A stretch of DNA of 64,000 nucleotides from Melioribacter sp051488665 (GCF_051488665.1 NZ_JBPSEG010000010.1:57460-121459); one strand, 5' to 3'. Positions 42,932-52,375 are shown, numbered from the stretch's first letter. The notes: a model not told the origin generated them from the sequence alone. Translations and numbers: made by a program.

Positions 42932-43855
42932 TCATGCCCACGGTATTTTGATACCAAGCAGGTTCAGTTTCTCTTCGAATTCGATTCTTTCTCTGTTCTT
43001 TGCAAGGCGGTCGTTTATTTTTTTTAACCAGCCGTAACTATCAGCCAACCGGAGAGCTTCTTCTTTATCTCCCGAATTAATGGCTTTCAAAACATTCAGT
43101 TCGAGCGCTGAGAATTTAACGCCGTTATAAATATAATCCATAAAAGCTTCCCATGTAATCGGGCACCATCTGGCGACAATCTCCTTGCCGATAACTTCGG
43201 CGTATTGACGAATTTCGTACTGAGCGTGGGAGTCCATTCTCAACGAAATGAATCGCAACAAATTATGAAGGTCGATTTTCCAGTAAGCTTCCGTATAAGT
43301 AGAAAGCGGCAAATCTTTACGGGCTTGTTCCCTTGCTACTCCAGCTTCGATTCTTTCTTTATAAATTTCACGCGCATAATTTTGAAACTTTATTTCTTTT
43401 TCGGACAAAATTTTGCCGACTTCTGCGCTCAGGAAACCTTCGCTCCCCTGTTTATTGTCTTTTGCCTGGTATCTCCATTTATCCGGGTCTGTTTTTTGAG
43501 AAGCGTCGATTGCAATCGAATAACGAGTCGAATACTCGTTGACGTTCGCTGTTCTGTGACGAATCCACTGACGCCAAGTATCCATCGGCACGCGCACATG
43601 AAATTTAATTTCGCACATTTCAAACGGAGTCGTATGTTGATTTCTTAAAAGATAACGAATAAGCCCGCGGTCTTCGCTCACTTTTTTCGTTCCTTTTCCG
43701 TAAGAAACGCGGGCAGCCTGAACAATCGATTCGTCCGAGCCCATATAATCGACGACGCGAACAAAACCGTCGTCCAGAACTTTAAATTTCTTTCCTAAAA
43801 TTGAATCGAGTTCTTTGACCGAAACTCGTTCCAGAATTTCGTCTTTATTTTCCAT
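42932..43855 (-). CDS. thyX: Flavin-dependent thymidylate synthase ThyX
   Basis: A 307-residue ThyX with the signature RHR-x7-S at Arg99-His100-Arg101...Ser109 (IRHRTANVNEYSTRYS). RNQHTTPFEMCEIKFHV (71-87) is the conserved substrate/FAD segment. It makes dTMP from dUMP with methylene-THF and FAD, releasing THF rather than DHF. Having folA as its neighbour is thus not for cofactor recycling as it is with ThyA. It is somewhat longer than typical ThyX, with a C-terminal helical extension. Confidence 0.95.
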   Translation of the reverse strand: MENKDEILERVSVKELDSILGKKFKVLDDGFVRVVDYMGSDESIVQAARVSYGKGTKKVSEDRGLIRYLLRNQHTTPFEMCEIKFHVRVPMDTWRQWIRHRTANVNEYSTRYSIAIDASQKTDPDKWRYQAKDNKQGSEGFLSAEVGKILSEKEIKFQNYAREIYKERIEAGVAREQARKDLPLSTYTEAYWKIDLHNLLRFISLRMDSHAQYEIRQYAEVIGKEIVARWCPITWEAFMDYIYNGVKFSALELNVLKAINSGDKEEALRLADSYGWLKKINDRLAKNRERIEFEEKLNLLGIKIPWA

Positions 43856-43868
43856 CTAGATTCCGGCT

Positions 43869-45023
43869 TTAATTTTTTATTGTAAACTGATGTAAAATTT
43901 CTCTGGCAATAATCTTAGCGGCGGTTAAAATTCCTTCGTCAATCTTTTCGATCGATTCTTCCGGCGACTCGAAATACTCCGCCAATTCGATAATACGGAT
44001 ATTTTCTTCTTCGGGCAAATCGCCTTCGGCTTCGCCGCATACTACGTAGACGGGCACCCCTTCCGGCGCATATTTTTTGATTATCAGGTAAGCTCCTTTT
44101 TCGTATTTACTCTGGAAATCGAATTTGCCTTCTCCCGTTAAAACCAAATCATATTTTTCGTCTGCAAGTCCAAGATCTTCGAAAATAAATTCCTCCGCCG
44201 ATTTTAATTTAGCGTCGAAGAAAAGTTGAAATGCCGCCGTTAATCCGCCGCCGGCGCCGTTGAGCGACTGTATGGTTTTGTTGTCGCATCCGGCTAAGCC
44301 GAGAATTTTTTCGAATCCCTTTTCGAGAACCTCCAGGTCTTTATCGCTTGCGCCTTTTTGAGCGGCATAGACCATCGTAGCGCCTTCTTTACCGAGCAAA
44401 GGATTGTTAACGTCGTGAACTACAGTAATGCCGAACGGTAATTTCTTCTTGCTGTAATTAACTTTTTCGGTTTTTATAAAATTAACAGGCAACGCGTCGA
44501 GCTTCTTGTTGTCATTATCGTACAATTCAAGCCCCAAACGACTCATCATTCCGAGACCCAAATCATTTGTGGCAGTCCCGCCGATACCGATAATCAGTTC
44601 TTCTATTTCAAGAAATCCGTTCTCTTTGCTTTCGATTAACTGTTGTATCAATTCGCCCATTCCGACCGAATTAAGCAACATCGGATTCCTTTTTTCGTGA
44701 GGCACCAGATTGAGTCCTAACGCCAGAGCGGATTCGACATAAACTTTTTTATCTTGCATTGAATAGCCGACCGGACACAAGAATTTTTCATCCGAATGCG
44801 GATATGAAATTTCGAAATGAAGCAATTCCAGGCTGAAATAATTTTTAGCCGTTTCCAGAAATCCGTCGCCTCCGTCGCTGATCGGTTTATAATGGAATTC
44901 AACAACCTTTTTAAGATCGTCAGGAATCAGTTTGTCGAAAGCCGCCTGAAAAAGCGATGCGATTTCAACAGAATTAGCGCATTCTTTGAACGAATTTGGA
45001 GCGACGAGAATATTTTTTTTCAT
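43869..45023 (-). CDS. Glycerate kinase (GarK/GlxK family)
   Basis: A 384-residue type II glycerate kinase. It opens ILVAPNSFKECANSVEIA, then KPISDGGDGFLE (conserved DGGDG), the middle IGIGGTATNDLGLGMMSRLG (split IGIGGTATND, GLGMMSRLG) and DLVLTGEGKFDFQSKYEKG (split LTGEGKFD, QSKYEKG). It phosphorylates glycerate, in this family usually to 2-phosphoglycerate. The full length is present. It is followed closely by thyX. Confidence 0.93.
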   Translation of the reverse strand: MKKNILVAPNSFKECANSVEIASLFQAAFDKLIPDDLKKVVEFHYKPISDGGDGFLETAKNYFSLELLHFEISYPHSDEKFLCPVGYSMQDKKVYVESALALGLNLVPHEKRNPMLLNSVGMGELIQQLIESKENGFLEIEELIIGIGGTATNDLGLGMMSRLGLELYDNDNKKLDALPVNFIKTEKVNYSKKKLPFGITVVHDVNNPLLGKEGATMVYAAQKGASDKDLEVLEKGFEKILGLAGCDNKTIQSLNGAGGGLTAAFQLFFDAKLKSAEEFIFEDLGLADEKYDLVLTGEGKFDFQSKYEKGAYLIIKKYAPEGVPVYVVCGEAEGDLPEEENIRIIELAEYFESPEESIEKIDEGILTAAKIIAREILHQFTIKN

Positions 45024-45031
45024 ATTATTTT

Positions 45032-45544
45032 TTATTTAGAGTTAGCGGTTAGTTTTGAATAAGCTTCGATTAAGTTCGACTTTGTTTGAAGTAAGTCCTG
45101 CGATATTACTTTTACGTCTCCGAGAACCGGAAAGAAATTAGTATCCCCGTTCCATCTCGGCACTATATGGAAGTGAATATGTTCGTCGATACCGGCTCCG
45201 GCAGCTTTACCGAGATTTGCGCCGAAATTAAAGCCGTGCGGCTTCATTACCAGATCGAGGGCTTTCATACTCAACTTGGTTACCTGCATAATGCGATTCA
45301 TTTCCTCTTGAGTCAAATCCTCAAAAGACGACAAATGTCTGTTTGGAATAACCATTATGTGTCCGCTGTTGTAAGGATAAAGATTGAGCATAACAAAACA
45401 TAAGTCGGAGCTGTAAACTTTGAGCGATTTTTCGTCGTCGATTTTTTCATTGACGGCTTTGCAAAAAATACACGTTTCGTCCTGCTTCTTATCCTTAAAT
45501 GACTCAATATATTGCGAACGCCAAGGCGACCACAAACGTTCCAT
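45032..45544 (-). CDS. HIT-family nucleotide hydrolase
   Basis: The frame is open to 45637, but ATG 45544 with AGGAG four bases upstream is the likely start, giving MERLWSPWRSQYIESF and a 170-residue protein. CIFC (zinc-type CxxC) near the N-terminus and the histidine triad HIHFHIVPRW near residue 120 define the Ap4A-hydrolase-like HIT branch. The excluded upstream codons fall in the fusA terminator. The substrate is uncertain. Confidence 0.92.
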   Translation of the reverse strand: MERLWSPWRSQYIESFKDKKQDETCIFCKAVNEKIDDEKSLKVYSSDLCFVMLNLYPYNSGHIMVIPNRHLSSFEDLTQEEMNRIMQVTKLSMKALDLVMKPHGFNFGANLGKAAGAGIDEHIHFHIVPRWNGDTNFFPVLGDVKVISQDLLQTKSNLIEAYSKLTANSK

Positions 45545-45570
45545 AACACTCCTGTAAATTAAATATCGAG

Positions 45571-45616
45571 GGAAAAAAATAACCGACCCGTCAACCGTAA
45601 ACGAATTGACGGGTCG
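45571..45616 (-). terminator. Rho-independent terminator after the EF-G paralogue gene
   Basis: An 11-bp stem cgacccgtcaa / ttgacgggtcg with an 11-nt loop. On the minus strand it is followed by GTTATTTTTTTCC. It sits 25 nt past the stop. Confidence 0.9.
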
Positions 45617-45640
45617 TTTAAAATCAGCGCCGCGCAATAA

Positions 45641-47737
45641 TTATTCTGCGGCTTCTTGTTTTTGTTTCTGATATTCTTCTATAATTTTGGCTTCCACTTC
45701 TTTCGGCACTTCTTCGTAGTGCGAGAAGCTCATTTTGAACATACCTCTGCCCGAAGTCAAGCTGCGCAATTGAGTCGAATATTTATGGAGCTCTGCAAGA
45801 GGAACTTTCGCTTTTATAATCTGGAAGGGAGATTCCGATTCCATACCGAGAATTTTGCCTCTGCGGCTCGAAATATCGCCCATCACGTCGCCCATGTATT
45901 CTTCGGGAATTTTAACTTCGACATCGTAAATCGGTTCGAGGATAACGGGCTTTGCTTCCATAAATCCTTTTTTGAAAGCTTGCGATGCGGCAATTTTGAA
46001 AGAAACTTCGTCGGAGTCGACCGAGTGGTATGTTCCGTCGAACAAAGTAACTTTGACGTCGACGACCTGGCTGCCGGTAAGAATTCCTTTCGACATAATT
46101 TCCTTCAAGCCTTTTTCAACAGCGGGCACAAATCTGCCGGGAACCACGCCGCCTACGATAGCGTCGACAAATTCGAATCCTCCTCCTCTCGGAAGCGGTT
46201 CCAATTTAAGATGAACGTGTCCGTACTGTCCCCTGCCGCCTGATTGCTTTTTGTGTTTATATTCCGCGTCGTTGCAAACGCCTTTAATAGTTTCGCGGTA
46301 AGGAATTCTCGGCTCGACAAGATCGACTTCTACGCCGTATCTGTCTTTCAACAATTTGATGGCAAGGTTCAATTGAAGTTCGCCCTGCCCTGCAATTATT
46401 GTCTGAGAAATTTCAGGGTCGTATTTCGAAATCAAAGTCGGTTCTTCTTCGTGCGCCGTATGCAAAGCTGCGGATATTTTGTCTTCGTCGCCCTTTGCCT
46501 TCGGCTGAACTGCCATTCTGATAACCGGTTCGGGATATTCGATTTCCGGCAATACTACCAAGAAGTTTTTGGAACAAAGAGTGTCGCCGGTGTGACTGTC
46601 TTTCAGTTTAACCACGGCTCCGATATCGCCTGCTTTCAGACTGCTTACTTCAGTTCTGTTATGACCGTTTAGAATAAAGAGCTGACCGATTCTTTCCGTT
46701 TTATCTTTGTGAGTATTTACAAGGTCGATACCCTGAGTAACGGTTCCCGAATAGACCTTGAATATCGAAAGTTCGCCGACGTGCTGTTCGGAAAGAGACT
46801 TAAATATGAAGAGAACTGTTTCGCCGTTCGGGTCGCATTTGATTTCGACGGGCGTGCCGCCGTCTTTCATTTTTGCTTCGAGCGGTTTTCTGTCCGCCGG
46901 CGACGGGAAATATTTTTCGACGAAATCGAGGAATGTGTTTGCGCCTACGCCTTTTGTGGCTGCCATCGGGAACGCAGGTACAAGCGCACCGTCGACAATA
47001 GCTTTTTTTATTCCTTTTACCAGATCGTCTTCGGATAGAGTGCCTTCTTCAAAAAATTTATTCATCAAATCTTCGTCGGACTCGGCTACTTTTTCGATCA
47101 ATTCCTCGCGCAGTTTATCAGCCTGTTCTTTGAGATTAGCCGGTATATCTTCAACCGTAACCTTTTTCGAACCTGCGTCGCCGTAAGTAACAAGTTTCAT
47201 TTTAATCAAATCCACAACGCCGTTGAAATTGAGACCTTCGCTCGCAGGGAAAGCGACCACGCTTACATCGGGCGAAAGTCTGTTTTTTGCAACTTCAATA
47301 GTATCAAAGAATTTGGAGTGTTCGTTATCGACTTTATTAACAATTACCGCTGAAGGGATATTGTATTTTCTTGCATATTCCCACGTCAGTTCGGTGCCGA
47401 CTTCAATCCCTTCGGCGCTTTTGATAACCGAAACCGCTACGTCGGATACATAGAGGCTCGAAATTACCTGTCCGATAAAATCGGGAAAACCGGGAGTGTC
47501 GAGCAAGTTAATTTTTTTATTGTTCCACTCCAAATGAAGAGGAGTGGCATAGATAGAGATTTGTTTTTCAATTTCATTCTGGTTAAAGTCGGATACAGTA
47601 TTTCCTTCTTCAATTTTACCGATTCTGTTAATAGCGCCGGATGTAAAAAGGAGTAATTCGGAGATGGAAGTTTTACCGCTTCCGCCGTGTCCAATTAATG
47701 TAATATTTCGGATTGCGTCTGGATTATACTCTTTCAA
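45641..47737 (-). CDS. Elongation factor G paralogue (EF-G2 type)
   Basis: A 698-residue translational GTPase with all five EF-G domains. The P-loop is GHGGSGKTS (residues 16-24) rather than AHIDAGKTT; G3 is DTPGF and G4 NKVD. PRIPYRETI opens domain IV, with HKKQSGGRGQYGHV after it. The Gly-Ser P-loop class is known as EF-G2 or EF-G-like proteins and is not the main translocase in most bacteria that have both; the canonical fusA in the str operon is not visible here. The start is TTG with AAGGAG upstream. It ends at a strong terminator. Confidence 0.9.
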   Translation of the reverse strand: MKEYNPDAIRNITLIGHGGSGKTSISELLLFTSGAINRIGKIEEGNTVSDFNQNEIEKQISIYATPLHLEWNNKKINLLDTPGFPDFIGQVISSLYVSDVAVSVIKSAEGIEVGTELTWEYARKYNIPSAVIVNKVDNEHSKFFDTIEVAKNRLSPDVSVVAFPASEGLNFNGVVDLIKMKLVTYGDAGSKKVTVEDIPANLKEQADKLREELIEKVAESDEDLMNKFFEEGTLSEDDLVKGIKKAIVDGALVPAFPMAATKGVGANTFLDFVEKYFPSPADRKPLEAKMKDGGTPVEIKCDPNGETVLFIFKSLSEQHVGELSIFKVYSGTVTQGIDLVNTHKDKTERIGQLFILNGHNRTEVSSLKAGDIGAVVKLKDSHTGDTLCSKNFLVVLPEIEYPEPVIRMAVQPKAKGDEDKISAALHTAHEEEPTLISKYDPEISQTIIAGQGELQLNLAIKLLKDRYGVEVDLVEPRIPYRETIKGVCNDAEYKHKKQSGGRGQYGHVHLKLEPLPRGGGFEFVDAIVGGVVPGRFVPAVEKGLKEIMSKGILTGSQVVDVKVTLFDGTYHSVDSDEVSFKIAASQAFKKGFMEAKPVILEPIYDVEVKIPEEYMGDVMGDISSRRGKILGMESESPFQIIKAKVPLAELHKYSTQLRSLTSGRGMFKMSFSHYEEVPKEVEAKIIEEYQKQKQEAAE

Positions 47738-47775
47738 GATGTAGTCTCCTTATAATATTTATCGATCGAGAAAAT

Positions 47776-48153
47776 TTATTTTCGCGCCATTGTAGACCAA
47801 AAAGCCCGCAGACCTTTGGCGACGGCTCGTAAATTCGATATGAAATTAGCGGCTTTTTCTTCCTCCTTCAATATTTTTCCCTTTTTGAAAGAATTCACTT
47901 TTTCTTTAAATCTTTTAATGGACGAATCGATTTCCGTCCAGTAATCTTCGATGTCGGAAACAATCCTCCTGGCTTTGTCGACGGTTTCATTCAGATTGTC
48001 GACAGCCGGGATTGTCTTGTCGATTAGCATATCAATATCTTTACGAAGGGCTTGAATATCGTCCGTAATTTTTTTCAGGTAGACAATTAAAAAAACGCAC
48101 AAAGATATTGCCGCTAAAATTAATACAACCAGTAAGATATCGATTAAAGTCAT
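47776..48153 (-). CDS. Small membrane protein, DUF948-like
   Basis: A 125-residue protein: one N-terminal membrane helix (IDILLVVLILAAISLCVFLI) followed by a long amphipathic coiled-coil stretch (VDNLNETVDKARRIVSDIEDYW, split at DKARR) and a basic tail. This resembles DUF948 proteins, often found next to YtxH proteins as here. It is likely stress- or envelope-related; no biochemical role is known. Confidence 0.75.
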   Translation of the reverse strand: MTLIDILLVVLILAAISLCVFLIVYLKKITDDIQALRKDIDMLIDKTIPAVDNLNETVDKARRIVSDIEDYWTEIDSSIKRFKEKVNSFKKGKILKEEEKAANFISNLRAVAKGLRAFWSTMARK

Positions 48154-48162
48154 AATAAATAA

Positions 48163-48585
48163 TTAAGATTCTTTTTCAGAACGATAAGCGTCGACGCCGG
48201 CTTTAACTGCGGCTTTCAACTTGTCGCTTTCTTTTTCAACTTTTTCTTTGCCTGTTTTAACCGCGTCCGAAGCTTTGACTTTAGCGTCTGCCAATACTTT
48301 TTCCGCTTCGTCCAAAAGCGCGTCGACTTTTTCTTTAGTTTCGGCTACGAGCTTTTCGGATTTCTTCTTGCCTTCATTTATCAATTGATTAGCTTTGTCT
48401 TTTGCCACAGCCAGATACGATTCGGCGTCGTCCATCACGTCTTTAGATTTAATGCGGATGTCTTCTCTCAATTCTTTACCGCTTTTGGGTGCAAATAACA
48501 TTCCGAGCAGCGAACCGATAGCTGCGCCGGCAAAAAAACCGATCAAAATACCTTTTCCTACTCCTCTTGTTTCATCGTTATGCAT
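48163..48585 (-). CDS. YtxH-domain protein
   Basis: A 140-residue protein. It has an N-terminal Gly-rich membrane helix (GILIGFFAGAAIGSLLGMLF) and APKSGKELREDI, the YtxH signature, followed by an alanine/lysine-rich helix to the end. It is commonly encoded with DUF948-type proteins and induced by general stress in Firmicutes; that regulation is not shown here. A strong AGGAGGATTCT ribosome-binding site precedes the ATG. Confidence 0.88.
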   Translation of the reverse strand: MHNDETRGVGKGILIGFFAGAAIGSLLGMLFAPKSGKELREDIRIKSKDVMDDAESYLAVAKDKANQLINEGKKKSEKLVAETKEKVDALLDEAEKVLADAKVKASDAVKTGKEKVEKESDKLKAAVKAGVDAYRSEKES

Positions 48586-48712
48586 AGAATCCTCCTTTGT
48601 CTGTTTTTAAGTGTTGTAAAATAATAACCGCCTTTTCTAAAATCAAGGTTTGAACGAAAATCGGAGTGAATAATCGACAAAATAACTATACTATTGCCAG
48701 GATTTGAAAAAA

Positions 48713-49294
48713 TTATCGCGTAATATCCAGAATGGCTTTATATACTTTTGCAATTGGCAAACCTACAACGTTATAATAGCAGCCGTCAATTTTTGAAATG
48801 AAGAGCGCGCCATAGTCGTCCTGAATTCCGTAAGAGCCGGCTTTATCCATCGGACTGCCGCTTGCGATATAATTCAGAATTTCCTTGCGCTCTAATTTTC
48901 TGAAAGTAACTTTTGTTTTTTCGTAATCAACTATTTTTTTGCCGTTCGATAAATTTGCAACCACAAATCCGGTATAAACCGTGTGAGTATTCCCGCTCAG
49001 TTTCGATAGCATTTCAAAGGCTTCTTTTTTTGACCGGGGTTTTCCCAGTATTTCTTTTTTAAAAACTACGATAGTGTCGGCGGTGATTAGAATTCCCTCT
49101 TTCACTTTTTTAGAAGCGGCGTTGAATTTATCCAGCGCCAGACGCTTGACGGTTTTAGCCGGATGCTCGCCGTCTTGAATATCTTCATTAACGTCGACGG
49201 AAAACGCTTTGAAATTTAGGTTCATCAATTTAAGCAGTTTTCGTCTGCGGGGAGATTTCGAAGCAAGATAAATTGGGATTGTTTTGTCGATCAT
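48713..49294 (-). CDS. Maf-family nucleotide pyrophosphatase
   Basis: From ATG 49294 (the frame is open to 49333, which would overlap the upstream gene) the protein is 193 residues. LASKSPRRRKLLKL is the Maf SxSPRR motif, and TADTIVVF and SPMDKAGSYGIQDDYGA (split MDKAGSYGIQ) are the other conserved segments. Maf proteins hydrolyse dTTP/UTP or modified nucleotides and are linked to septum inhibition. The last gene on this strand before the 127-nt gap upstream of the YtxH gene. Confidence 0.94.
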   Translation of the reverse strand: MIDKTIPIYLASKSPRRRKLLKLMNLNFKAFSVDVNEDIQDGEHPAKTVKRLALDKFNAASKKVKEGILITADTIVVFKKEILGKPRSKKEAFEMLSKLSGNTHTVYTGFVVANLSNGKKIVDYEKTKVTFRKLERKEILNYIASGSPMDKAGSYGIQDDYGALFISKIDGCYYNVVGLPIAKVYKAILDITR

Positions 49295-49302
49295 AAAGAA
49301 AA

Positions 49303-49695
49303 TCAGCGGAACAAAGCTTTGATACTGCCCCACGTGCGTTTAACGCTCGATACTCTGTGCACAACGTTATACGGAGCGCTGTAAGCTGTCTGTCCGTCTT
49401 TGTCTACGATTTTAAGACGATACGCATAAACCGCGTCGGTCGATTTGAATGCCGTTTGATCGACGTATTCGTAGCTTTTGTCTGGTTCAGGTTCTACTCT
49501 GGCGAGAAACATAAACTGACCTGTAACCGTTCTGCGTTCGATTTCGAAATGACTAAGATTAACTTCGCTCGAAGTTTTCCAGGTAATTAGAACGTTGTTA
49601 TCCTGACTTTCCGCTTTGAACTCGAGAATGGTTGTAGGCGCATAAAGAAGAGTTGCGGAAATCAATAAAGTCAATATGGTCAGTTTTGTTTTCAT
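49303..49695 (-). CDS. Small secreted protein with a fibronectin-III-like domain
   Basis: A 130-residue protein. A signal peptide (KTKLTILTLLISATLLYA) is followed by one compact beta domain, with ILEFKAESQDNNVLITWKTS, EVNLSHFEIERR, YEYVDQT and AYRLKIVDKDGQTAYS (split VYAYRLKIVDKDG). This is the FnIII-like pattern that usually precedes a sorting domain in larger proteins, but here it stands alone. The function is unknown. It is likely co-transcribed with maf. Confidence 0.8.
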   Translation of the reverse strand: MKTKLTILTLLISATLLYAPTTILEFKAESQDNNVLITWKTSSEVNLSHFEIERRTVTGQFMFLARVEPEPDKSYEYVDQTAFKSTDAVYAYRLKIVDKDGQTAYSAPYNVVHRVSSVKRTWGSIKALFR

Positions 49696-49747
49696 ATTTC
49701 CTTGTCAAATATATCGGAAGATATTAAGATTGTCAAGTATTTATTTG

Positions 49748-51100
49748 CTATACTTTTTTGTAAGTCTGCCAGTTGCCGTATTTGAATTTAATGTAAATGA
49801 TTCCCGCATAAAGAATGACATAGAAAGGCAGAGCCAGCCAGGCGCCGATCAAACCGAGTTTAAAGACTACTCCGAGCAGATATGCGATGGGCACAAAAAC
49901 AAGCCAGTTCGAAATTACCTCGGCCACCATCACAAAAAACGTTTTGCCCGCGGCTTGAAGACCGTTTGCAAGCACTACTCCGAAAGAATAGAAAATTTGT
50001 CCGAACCCGGCAATCCTCAATGCTGGCGCGGCGGTATCGATTACATTGGCGTCGTTCGTCGTAAGAATCAAAACAATTCTCGGCGCCGCAAGGAAAATAA
50101 TGCCGACCAGCAAAGTATATAAAGCCGCCAATTTGCTGGTTTCGAATCCGTAATGCCGGGCGCGTTCGGTATCGCCTCTTCCGAGATTATTTCCCACCAG
50201 AGTTTGAACGGCTATCCCGAATCCGAAACACGGCATCAGAGAAATCAAGAGAGCAGTAAACACTACGTTGCTTGCAGCCTGTTCCAGAGTGCCGATCAAT
50301 CCTGTAATCGAAATAAAGCTAAGAAAACCAACCAGAATAAAAACATTCTGGATCGAAACTGGCAGCGAAATTTTTATAATCGATTTAGCTATTTCGGGCA
50401 CAAACCGGAGATTCCTGAAATATTTGTACGTTCTTCTGTAAGAAGGCAGAACAGACACTCCGAAATAGAAAAGCGCGTCGCATACGGTCGCCAATGTAGA
50501 ACCCAAACCTGCGCCTGCAAGTCCCATCCCTTCAATCCCGAACATGCCGTATATGAAAATATAGTTAAAGATAATATTTAAGAAATTGGCGATGATTCCC
50601 GAAAACATAAAGATTTTAGTTTTACCGATACCGAAATAAAAGCCTCTGTACGATACGGTCATCAGGAAAAACGGAATGCCGAGGAACCTGTAATGGAGAT
50701 ATTCGCCGGCGTAAAAAGCGACTTTGTCGTCGACCGCCAGAAAATTTGCTATCGTATCGGCAAAAACTATAACGAGAGAACTGATTAGAAGTCCGATCAT
50801 CGTGGCAAGCGCAAGCGACGTATTCAATACTTTGCCGCAGCCTTCGTAATTTTTTTCACCGTATCGTCTGGCAATTACAACGTGAGTGCCGGTAGCGAGA
50901 CTCGAAAAAAAACTCACCACAGCCCACGTTGCAAAAACCCCGATTCCCATAGCTGCCAGATAGTATTTCGCGTCGGGAAGTCGACCTACCATAGCGGTGT
51001 CGACCATCGAAACCACCATCTGTGTGGAAAGTCCCGCAATAGCCGGAAGAGCTATCTTGAGTATATATTTATGATCTTCTGTAAAAGAAAATAATTTCAT
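49748..51100 (-). CDS. MATE-family efflux transporter
   Basis: A 450-residue membrane protein with twelve predicted helices. It opens HKYILKIALPAIAGLSTQMV, then VDTAMVGRLPD (the conserved MATE loop), with FFSSLATGTHVVIARRYGEK in the first half and the pseudo-symmetric LMPCFGFGIAVQTLVGNNLG (split MPCFGFGIA, TLVGNNLGRGD) in the second. It exports drugs or metabolites using Na+ or H+. The substrate is unknown. The divergent gene at 51222 encodes a DNA-binding protein that could regulate it. Confidence 0.93.
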   Translation of the reverse strand: MKLFSFTEDHKYILKIALPAIAGLSTQMVVSMVDTAMVGRLPDAKYYLAAMGIGVFATWAVVSFFSSLATGTHVVIARRYGEKNYEGCGKVLNTSLALATMIGLLISSLVIVFADTIANFLAVDDKVAFYAGEYLHYRFLGIPFFLMTVSYRGFYFGIGKTKIFMFSGIIANFLNIIFNYIFIYGMFGIEGMGLAGAGLGSTLATVCDALFYFGVSVLPSYRRTYKYFRNLRFVPEIAKSIIKISLPVSIQNVFILVGFLSFISITGLIGTLEQAASNVVFTALLISLMPCFGFGIAVQTLVGNNLGRGDTERARHYGFETSKLAALYTLLVGIIFLAAPRIVLILTTNDANVIDTAAPALRIAGFGQIFYSFGVVLANGLQAAGKTFFVMVAEVISNWLVFVPIAYLLGVVFKLGLIGAWLALPFYVILYAGIIYIKFKYGNWQTYKKV

Positions 51101-51221
51101 GGTTTCTAAAATATCGAATTAAGAATTACATCAAAAATAATTTATGTTTCCAATGCAATTAATTTAATATTAACTATTTGTGGAAAATTTTACTATTTTG
51201 CGTACAAAACAATCCGTCTGA

Positions 51222-51773
51222 ATGGACAGAAGACAGGAAATATTGACCCTGATCAAAACACTGGGGATTAGCATTAATCACCTGGCAGGACAATTAGGAC
51301 TTAAAACGCATACGCTCAATTATCTGCTTCACGACTCATCGGCTCTCGACGACGAGCTTTATACTCAAATTAAAGACGTTCTGGATAATTATCAGTATGA
51401 ATTAAGGTTATTCAACGAACAAGAGGAAGAGACGCTCGATTTATTCGACGAAGACGAACAGCATCAGTTCATGGGCGAGCGGATACGTCTTTTTGCCAGA
51501 AGGAAATTCGGCACTTTGAAGAAGCTCGCAGACGCGATGGAAATTTCGCCGCAGCAATTGCAACAATACATAAGCGGAAAAAGAGAACCCGGCTCCAGAA
51601 TACTTATGAAATTTCTGAAGCTCGGGTGCGATTTAAACTGGCTTCTCGGAGGCAGAGAATCAAACGAATCTTACAGGATTCAAAAACTCGAAGCTCGCAT
51701 TAAAGAATTAACTAAAGGACTCGAAGAAATTTCGGAAAAAATCAACGATCTTCTGAGGAATCAAAACAGATAG
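51222..51773 (+). CDS. Double helix-turn-helix (XRE-like) regulator
   Basis: A 183-residue protein with two HTH regions. One is near residues 10-32 (TLGISINHLAGQLGLKTHTL), the other near 88-120 (FGTLKKLADAMEISPQQLQQ, then YISGKREPGSRIL). A coiled coil closes it (RIQKLEARIKELTKGLEEIS). The second region is the clearer XRE-type domain with its KREP wing. It diverges from the MATE gene across 121 nt and overlaps the tail of the convergent barrel-protein gene by 13 nt. The target is not known. Confidence 0.8.
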   Translation: MDRRQEILTLIKTLGISINHLAGQLGLKTHTLNYLLHDSSALDDELYTQIKDVLDNYQYELRLFNEQEEETLDLFDEDEQHQFMGERIRLFARRKFGTLKKLADAMEISPQQLQQYISGKREPGSRILMKFLKLGCDLNWLLGGRESNESYRIQKLEARIKELTKGLEEISEKINDLLRNQNR

Positions 51774-52375
51774 ATGAATCTGAATGCAATATCCCCGCCG
51801 CTGTAATTTTTTCTTCCGCCTACCGAATCTTTGAAATCCGTCATCAGATTGTAACCTGCTTCCGCTCCCATGATGAAATGCTTACCCAGAATAAAATCGA
51901 TTCCGGCCAGAGGTTTCACTCCGAATACCGATTCCGACCGTGCGGACGTCTGAACAATAGAATTTTTTGCTTCGCTTCCGATATAAACGCCCGCAGCCAA
52001 TCCCGCAAAAGGTCTTATTTTGCCGGGATTTTCGTCAATGAAATAATAATTGACTCCCATCAATAACGGCACTACGCTGCTGGCGCTCTGCCCTGTGTTC
52101 CAGCCGTCCACTTTAACATCGGCGGAACCGTTTAAAAATCCGAGGCTGAAACGTATCGATAAGTTTTCCTGCAGCCAATTACTGTAAAACAAACTCCCCA
52201 TAAATCCCGTAGCAGAAGCGGTAACGTTATAAGCGGCAGAAACACTGTTTTTTTCCGAGTTCAGATACGTACCCAATGTAAAACCGAGCGCAGATTTTCC
52301 TTCAATCGATACCGATTGAGCTTTAATGCTTACCATCAAAATAAATCCCATTAACAACGGATATGTCTTTTTCAC
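51761..52375 (-). CDS. Outer-membrane beta-barrel protein
   Basis: The frame is open to 52432, but the GTG at 52375 has GAGGG 6 nt upstream and gives a proper signal peptide (MKKTYPLLMGFILMVSIKAQ). The remaining about 184 residues alternate in the OmpA/OmpW-like eight-strand barrel pattern: GKSALGFTLGTYL, YNVTASATGFMGSLFYS, SIRFSLGFLNG, IRPFAGLAAGVYIG, FGVKPLAGIDFILG, FIMGAEAGYNLMTDF, ending in DIAFRFIYLF with a terminal Phe. Function unassigned. Confidence 0.85.
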   Translation of the reverse strand: MKKTYPLLMGFILMVSIKAQSVSIEGKSALGFTLGTYLNSEKNSVSAAYNVTASATGFMGSLFYSNWLQENLSIRFSLGFLNGSADVKVDGWNTGQSASSVVPLLMGVNYYFIDENPGKIRPFAGLAAGVYIGSEAKNSIVQTSARSESVFGVKPLAGIDFILGKHFIMGAEAGYNLMTDFKDSVGGRKNYSGGDIAFRFIYLF

